Source of the DNA: Alphaproteobacteria bacterium
GTDB lineage: Bacteria; Pseudomonadota; Alphaproteobacteria; Paracaedibacterales; CAIOTO01
NCBI GenBank assembly: GCA_030727085.1
Contig: JANRCF010000003.1
Span: forward strand, 1 to 7,992
Direction of reading: 5' to 3'
Length of the DNA stretch: 7,992 bases
Shown here: positions 6,330 to 7,992 of the stretch, in pieces
Position numbering within the stretch: the stretch's first letter is position 1
Layout of the letters: every line of letters begins with the position of its first letter
Position numbers and translations under genes: made by a program
Notes under the pieces: generated by a model
The model's database searches: none
What the model saw: only the letters and a program-made list of their open reading frames with translations
Told to the model about the DNA's origin: nothing

Positions 6330-6364
6330 ACCTATACATCATTACACAAAAATAACAGGCCACC

Positions 6365-7798
6365 ATGACAAACTCCACCTCACCTTTCCAAGCCAGTGAT
6401 AAACCCATCGTCCGATTCGCACCCAGCCCAACGGGTTACCTGCATATTGGCGGCGCGCGCACGGCCCTTTTCAATTGGTTATATGCAAAACATACTGGTG
6501 GGCGATTCCTCCTTCGCATCGAAGACACTGACCGTGAGCGCTCCACTAAGGAAGCCATCGATGCTATTTTCAGCAGCCTAAAATGGCTTGGCCTTGAAAC
6601 AGATTATGATATTGTCTTTCAGTCCGAACGTCTGTCACGCCACAGTGAAATTGCACACAAACTAGTTACTGATGGTAAAGCGTATTATTGTTATTGCTCA
6701 CCTGAAGAAGTCGATCAAATGCGTGAAGAAGCCAAGGCAAACGGCCTACCTCCACGATATAATGGCTTTTGGCGCGATCGTGACCCAGCATTAAAACCCG
6801 AAGGCATCAATCCAGTTGTTCGCTTTAGAACACCGCAAGACGGCGAAACAGTTATCCAAGACCTTGTGCAAGGTGAGGTCCGCGTTCAAAACAAACAGCT
6901 GGACGATCTAATCTTATTACGTGCCGACGGCACACCAACCTATATGCTCTCTGTTATCGTTGATGATCATGACATGCATATCTCACACATTATTCGTGGT
7001 GATGATCACCTTACAAATGCATTTCGTCAAAAGCAAATCTATGAAGCATGTGGCTGGAATGTACCTGAATTCGCTCATATCCCATTGATTCACGGGGCAG
7101 ATGGCGCAAAACTTTCCAAGCGTCATGGCGCGATGGGAGCTGATGAATACAAAGCCATGGGCTTTTTACCTGAAACCATGCGTAACTATTTGCTTAAACT
7201 TGGTTGGGGTCACGGGGACGATGAAATAATCTCGACCGAACAAGCCATCGAATGGTTTGATCTACCTGGCGTTGGCCGAGCACCTGCGCGTCTTGACATG
7301 GCAAAAATGACTAATTTGAATGGGCATTATATGCGAAGCTATGACAATCAGAGTTTATGCCAACTCGTTAACCCTTTCTTAACAGAAAAATTAGGACGCG
7401 GCATAACCTCACTCGAACATGACCGTATTCTTCGGGGCATGGATGGCCTTAAAGAGCGAGCAAAAACAATAATTGAGCTTGCTGACGGTGCGCTTGTTTA
7501 TACACCTCTCCCAGCTGATTATGATGAGAAAGCACTTAGCTTTTGCAATGACACAAGTAAAGAATACGTTTCTGCCTTACGCGCAGCACTAGCTGCATCT
7601 GATTTTACCCATGACGCACTTGAATCTATCATGCGTGAATGCGCGCAAACCCTTGATATTAAACTTGGCGCACTTGCACAACCGCTACGCGTGGCACTTA
7701 CTCACCGTACAGTTTCGCCTAGCCTCTTTGAAATTATGGAGATTTTAGGAAAAGAGGAAACGTTAGCTCGGATTGATACTTACTTATACCCATCGTGA
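6365..7798 (+). CDS. gltX: Glutamyl-tRNA synthetase
   Basis: This cytoplasmic class I aminoacyl-tRNA synthetase charges tRNA(Glu) with glutamate using ATP. The 477 residues are a normal bacterial length. The catalytic Rossmann domain opens with VRFAPSPTGYLHIGGARTAL (16-35), in which HIGG (27-30) is the HIGH-type ATP motif, and continues with LLRIEDTDRERST (49-61). RGDDHLTNAFRQKQIYEA (211-228) is intact, and KLSKRHG (249-255) is the KMSKS-type loop. The C-terminal anticodon-binding region includes GVGRAPARLDMAKMTNLNGH (302-321) and a helical end. Cys109 and Cys111 remain from the zinc site of some GluRS enzymes, but no second Cys pair follows; RYNGFWRDRD occupies that place, as I recall in other alphaproteobacterial enzymes. 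Many alphaproteobacteria have two gltX copies, one of which charges tRNA(Gln). The sequence alone does not settle which role applies. The Shine-Dalgarno is short (agg, 6357-6359). Confidence 0.96.
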   Translation: MTNSTSPFQASDKPIVRFAPSPTGYLHIGGARTALFNWLYAKHTGGRFLLRIEDTDRERSTKEAIDAIFSSLKWLGLETDYDIVFQSERLSRHSEIAHKLVTDGKAYYCYCSPEEVDQMREEAKANGLPPRYNGFWRDRDPALKPEGINPVVRFRTPQDGETVIQDLVQGEVRVQNKQLDDLILLRADGTPTYMLSVIVDDHDMHISHIIRGDDHLTNAFRQKQIYEACGWNVPEFAHIPLIHGADGAKLSKRHGAMGADEYKAMGFLPETMRNYLLKLGWGHGDDEIISTEQAIEWFDLPGVGRAPARLDMAKMTNLNGHYMRSYDNQSLCQLVNPFLTEKLGRGITSLEHDRILRGMDGLKERAKTIIELADGALVYTPLPADYDEKALSFCNDTSKEYVSALRAALAASDFTHDALESIMRECAQTLDIKLGALAQPLRVALTHRTVSPSLFEIMEILGKEETLARIDTYLYPS

Positions 7799-7842
7799 AT
7801 CAAAATATTGAAATTCCAAGTCGGAAATTTTGACAAGATAAC

Positions 7843-7882
7843 AAGCCTTTCAAACCGCAGATAGTTTTACTATCTAAGGCTT
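7843..7882 (+). other. Compound stem-loop after gltX; weak terminator or leader structure
   Basis: An outer 7-bp perfect stem (aagcctt 7843-7849 with aaggctt 7876-7882) encloses an inner 6-bp perfect stem (agatag 7859-7864 with ctatct 7870-7875) around a tttta loop. A 9-nt bulge lies on the 5' side. Only TTTTG follows (7881-7885), so it would make a poor intrinsic terminator for gltX. It sits immediately before a strong Shine-Dalgarno and could instead be part of the leader of whatever lies downstream. The segment 7846-7854 can also pair with 7882-7889, a fold that excludes the outer stem. Confidence 0.45.
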
Positions 7883-7885
7883 TTG

Positions 7886-7891
7886 AAGGAG
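7886..7891 (+). promoter_or_regulatory. Strong Shine-Dalgarno sequence
   Basis: aaggag lies 7 nt before the ATG at 7899-7901. It is the best ribosome-binding site in the window and clearly better than those of secD, secF, nuoE or gltX, which is why the short frame behind it deserves notice. Parts of it can be paired either with 7846-7849 upstream or, in combination with 7892-7894, with 7912-7917 downstream. Confidence 0.5.
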
Positions 7892-7898
7892 ACGTTAG

Positions 7899-7919
7899 AT
7901 GAACAAAATTGCGTCTTAG
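7899..7919 (+). CDS. Six-codon open frame: leader peptide or broken gene start
   Basis: ATG at 7899 starts MNKIAS and ends at TAG (7917-7919), behind the strong Shine-Dalgarno. After the TAG the same frame has no further stop to the window edge (24 more codons, with another ATG at 7941), reading KSIDWFTMGSLIVSKSS and onward. Three readings are possible. It may be a regulatory leader peptide, a gene inactivated by a nonsense change at codon 7, or a chance match with the true gene starting elsewhere. An open run of 24 codons is not unusual by chance. No product is recognisable. Confidence 0.25.
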   Translation: MNKIAS

Positions 7920-7992
7920 AAATCGATAGATTGGTTTACGATGGGTTCTCTAATTGTATCTAAGTCAAGTCATATTTTTCTCCACCAACATT

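Noticed and set aside
6056..6355. 99-codon plus-strand open frame spanning the nuoE start and the divergent region
   Set aside because: It runs antisense to the conserved NuoE N-terminus, has no domain and covers both candidate promoters.
6365..7798. Missing zinc-site cysteines in GltX as a sign of altered function
   Set aside because: As far as I recall, the same replacement is common in alphaproteobacterial GluRS, and all catalytic motifs are intact.
7811..7831. Imperfect hairpin aaattcc/ggaaattt followed by T, as a gltX terminator
   Set aside because: The stem is AT-rich with a bulge, and the T-run is mostly used up by the stem itself; too weak to call.
7830..7835. Perfect -35 hexamer TTGACA after gltX
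   Set aside because: No acceptable -10 hexamer lies 15-20 nt downstream, so a promoter cannot be supported.

Overview
This window looks like a stretch of core chromosome from an AT-leaning member of the Alphaproteobacteria. All six genes are housekeeping genes with intact, family-typical motifs. The lineage call rests on the style of the proteins: a short SecD of 531 residues followed by a separate SecF, a NuoE with a C-terminal tail, and a GltX carrying the GVGRAPARLDMAKMTNLNGH and RYNGFWRDRDP segments. The dispersed palindromic repeats are of a kind common in Rickettsiales/Holosporales-like and other proteobacterial genomes. A host-associated alphaproteobacterium is possible, but the sequence does not prove it.

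Region 1 (1-4341, + strand) is the Sec accessory cluster yajC-secD-secF followed by hrcA. It is tightly packed (gaps of 21, 123 and 23 nt) and probably forms one transcript from a promoter just upstream of yajC. YajC, SecD and SecF form the membrane complex that associates with SecYEG and uses the proton gradient to pull exported proteins out of the channel. HrcA is the repressor of CIRCE-controlled heat-shock genes; here it sits at the end of the export operon, with no grpE or dnaK beside it. Two palindromic intergenic repeats lie in this region. One (40-132) precedes the yajC promoter. The other (2211-2288) accounts for the unusually long secD-secF gap and could form hairpins in the mRNA.

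Region 2 (4345-6233, - strand) holds nuoE and nuoF, overlapping by 7 nt. They encode two subunits of the NADH-oxidising arm of respiratory complex I. nuoF ends 3 nt from the end of hrcA, tail to tail, so nuoEF is cut off from nuoG and the rest of the complex I genes.

Region 3 (6234-6364) is a 131-nt divergent promoter region between nuoE and gltX. Candidate promoters for the two directions interleave there.

Region 4 (6365-7798, + strand) is gltX, glutamyl-tRNA synthetase. The 194 nt after it (7799-7992) contain a compound stem-loop, a strong Shine-Dalgarno sequence and a six-codon reading frame ending in TAG. The same frame then stays open to the end of the window. This could be a leader peptide or the broken start of a gene.

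I found no transposase, phage gene, CRISPR array, rRNA or tRNA, and no clear novel system. The most interesting items are the repeats inside the sec operon and the structured segment after gltX.
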